This document shows, in pieces, positions 7,941-10,000 of a DNA stretch of 10,000 bases. Below the pieces are notes generated by a model. That model saw only the letters and a list, made by a program, of their open reading frames with translations, had not been told where the DNA came from and did not search any database. Both the position numbers and the translations under genes were made by a program. Source of the DNA: Actinidia chinensis (taxonomy: Eukaryota; Streptophyta; Magnoliopsida; Ericales; Actinidiaceae); assembly GCA_009663005.1 (NCBI GenBank), contig VIGQ01001486.1, positions 1 to 10,000 of the forward strand, in the 5' to 3' direction. The stretch's first letter is position 1; every line of letters begins with the position of its first letter.

Positions 7941-9089
7941 TCTTTATATCTTTTGCAAGGGGACGTGATTTTTAGGGTTTTCTCGCCTCTAAGTTTAGTT
8001 TTCAACGTTCTTCAGTATTTGTGTAAGTTTTACATTAAAGTTTGTTTGTTTTAATTAATTAAAGATTTTAGTCCTTCAATCTTGTTTTCAGTTCTTGGTA
8101 TCGATTAATTTTCTTGGTTTTATATCGCTTTTAGAACTAGTCATTTTAAATTAGATATCGTTTACAATAGTTTTTTCCCCATGAGTGGCAGTTTCTTTAC
8201 TTGGAATCGATTTGTGAAAGTCAATTCGGGAATCAAGGCCGAACAATGGAGTAAATTATTTTTGCTTTAGATCTTTCTTGAAGTTTTATTCTTCGTCTTA
8301 ATAATCTAACTACTTTGAAAGGACATTGGGAGTCCTATTATTGTTCGATAAACATATCGATTATTCGGATCGAGGAGCACTACCATGATTATAACAACCA
8401 GATTTAAGTACTTGTGAAAACTTGGGAGTTCCTATATGTCTGAATAACATCTTTGTGATGCGAAGCGATGATGCATTTACCTTTGATAATAACAAACCTA
8501 AAAAAATAGATTTAATTCAGAGCGTAAAGTAATAAGAAGGGTTGGTTTAAAAGTTAAATTTTCCGAATCTAAGACTCCATGAATAGTCGAAGGATTTGAG
8601 TTATAATATGCTCTCATTGGGATCCGAGAAAACTCGTTAACTGGATCAATCGATTCTGAGTTCCGTTTCAGATACCAGTAAATCGTTTTTTTTGTTATTT
8701 AAAGTTAGTTCAAACTCATCAAAAATCAAATCCATTCTTTTTTATTTTTAATTTTTGATTGAGCATAAGTAAAAACTTTAGTTAGGAGTGCATGTAGTGT
8801 TTTGGTCATCTTGTTGTCACCTTGGCACTGTTTCTTGTGGGCATCGTACTAGTAATTCGAGTTTACTAATCTACTTCGCGACACGTACACTTGCGGTAAA
8901 GAATTCACTTTGGGAGCGAATCATGGGTCTCGAATTCGGAAGATTTAACTTAAAAAAAATAATGTTCGGTCAATCTTCATATTCGGTTGCAGGACAACTA
9001 TAATGAACCTAATCACGGAGTAACGTTACCAAGGCAGCGTATCTACTGAGCCAGCAATTCATATATAAAAAAAATATTATAAAAATGAA

Positions 9090-10000
9090 GAAATGTACTT
9101 AGGAATAATCTGATTAGCTGTAATAATCAAGGCCGTGACATCATTCGCATTCGCGATCACAAAGATGTTATTGAACATATAGGACTCCCAAGTTTTCGAA
9201 AACGAATAAATGATGGGGTGTTATATGCTAGTGCATCACGATTCCGAATAATAAGAATGTTTACTCGAAACAAATAGGACGTCCTAGTTTTCGAAGTATC
9301 TAAAACGAAAAAAAAGAAAAAGGAGAAGAAAAATCAAGAAAAAAGCGATGATATTAACAATACCTCCATTGTTCTCCTTGATCCCCAATCAACCTTCACA
9401 ATCAATTCAAGTTGGGAGGGAAAAACTAAGAAACATGGCAAGAAAAGCATGGAAAAAAATTAAAGACATTACGGTATGAAAAAGTGACTTGAATTGTAAA
9501 TAATTAAAAAGTTTTACAAAAATAAAATAACAACCTAAGAATAATATAAACCACTAAACTAACAGGCTGAAAACCTAAAGCATACTAAATCATCTCTTAA
9601 AGCAGATCTCGTGCATACAGGATAATGAAGTATTTATAGGCCAAATTACAAATAGGACTCCTAGTAGGATTAGGAAACTTTAAAACCTGCTAATCTAGTT
9701 CGGTACGTTATTTCGTCTATTTTGATTATATTTGAGATAGAATCAGCCAATAACTATTAGAGACGAAATGTAGCCTTTAAATTTTCTTCCAGATTGCGTT
9801 AAACATAGTTCAATCGGACATCGAAGTAAAAGGTAGGGCCAAAATATATCGAGACTGAATTTTTTTACTTTTAGCTCTCGCCACTTTTCAAATGTAAGAA
9901 CGGGAGTTCGACCTAGGTATTTTTTGCCCACTTTGTCAGTTTCTCATCATTAACAGCAATGAACTCAGACAACGATTATAAGTACGCAACATGAAAAAAT
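9090..10000 (-). mobile_element. Inverted, partial copy of the same Gypsy LTR
   Basis: Read on the minus strand, this segment follows the LTR at 7283-9003 over at least 800 bp. Clear blocks are 9156-9197 against 8416-8459 (about 40 of 44 aligned positions identical), 9364-9407 against 8205-8251, 9553-9579 against 7971-8001, 9668-9676 against 7896-7904 (TTCCTAATC, exact), and 9870-9918 against about 7621-7666 (GGCGAGAG shared). Between them, similarity is weaker with small insertions and deletions. The last 500 bases or so of the LTR are missing at the left end (about 9060-9120), so the copy is truncated; the right side runs out of the window. Its divergence implies a separate, older or different family member rather than a recent duplication. 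Confidence 0.75.
9631..9640 (-). promoter_or_regulatory. TATA box of the inverted LTR copy
   Basis: On the minus strand the sequence reads CCTATAAATA, a good plant TATA box, in the same relative place as TATATATATA in the plus-strand LTR. If active, it would drive transcription leftward, towards the plus-strand LTR. Confidence 0.5.

Larger units (their letters stand above)
7283..9003 (+). mobile_element. Long LTR of a Tat/Athila-like Ty3/Gypsy element
   Basis: It starts TGATTGACTGCATAAA immediately after the polypurine tract, so it is the 3' LTR of a plus-strand element or what remains of one. An array of TTCGAA subrepeats (7483-7884) comes next, then a TATA box (7931-7940) and a likely transcribed leader with TTTAGGGTTTTCTCGCC (7971). 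Near 8872-8897 the piece CTTCGCGACACG, then TACACTTGCGG, is typical of the last part of such LTRs. At about 1.7 kb it is long, as usual for this lineage. The right end is uncertain (a CA at about 8997, or slightly later), since no clear primer site follows. No gag-pol of this element is visible in the window. Short open frames inside it (7402-7614, 8788-9003 and minus-strand ones) are not genes. Confidence 0.7.

Noticed and set aside
8822..8846. TTGGCACTGTTTC, then TTGTGGG, resembling the TTGGCGCCGTTGCCGGGG primer site of Athila/Tat elements
   Set aside because: Several mismatches, and it lies before the CGACACGTACACTTGCGG piece that belongs inside the LTR 3' part, so it is more likely LTR sequence than a primer site.
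1673..9931. Open reading frames of 60-122 codons scattered on both strands
   Set aside because: None shows a conserved domain. Most overlap recognised repeat remnants in antisense or wrong frames, their composition is biased (Asn/Lys or Phe/Ser), and lengths fit chance in AT-rich DNA.

Overview
This window looks like nuclear, gene-free DNA from a flowering plant, probably a eudicot. It is AT-rich and has no intact gene: no reading frame exceeds about 120 codons, and none of the short ones reads like a conserved protein. What can be recognised is a layered set of old, broken retroelements and small non-autonomous repeats, all typical of plant intergenic sequence. The plant origin rests on the Copia-type and Gypsy-type LTR elements, a plant-style initiator-Met-tRNA primer site, and hairpin elements like plant MITEs.

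Layout. Positions 1-1930 are non-coding and AT-rich. They hold a three-copy tandem repeat (65-187), a hairpin element of about 197 bp (330-526), a degenerate 17-24 bp tandem array (941-1067) and an 11-base G run with G-quadruplex potential (1641-1655). A second hairpin element with GGTTCGG-type ends lies at 1933-2049.

From 2079 there is the 5' part of a Ty1/Copia retrotransposon: a short LTR (2079-2354), a primer binding site (2356-2367), a leader, and then gag, zinc knuckle, protease and GAG-pre-integrase remnants to about 3975. The coding part is broken by many frameshifts and stops. No integrase, reverse transcriptase, RNase H or 3' LTR was recognised after that point.

Positions 3976-7253 are mostly unassigned. 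They include a 17-base A run (5806-5822) and a compact predicted three-way-junction fold followed by a second hairpin (6139-6230). At 7254-7282 there is a polypurine tract of the kind found before the 3' LTR of plant Tat/Athila-like Gypsy elements. A long LTR (about 7283-9003) follows, carrying TTCGAA-centred subrepeats and a TATA box. From about 9090 to at least 9918, and probably past the window end, the opposite strand carries a diverged partial copy of the same LTR. The two LTRs therefore converge as a large imperfect inverted repeat.

No genes work together here. The main biological interest is how the repeats are arranged: nested and truncated elements, convergent LTRs able to give hairpin RNA, and several small inverted-repeat elements. 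I found no convincing new functional system.
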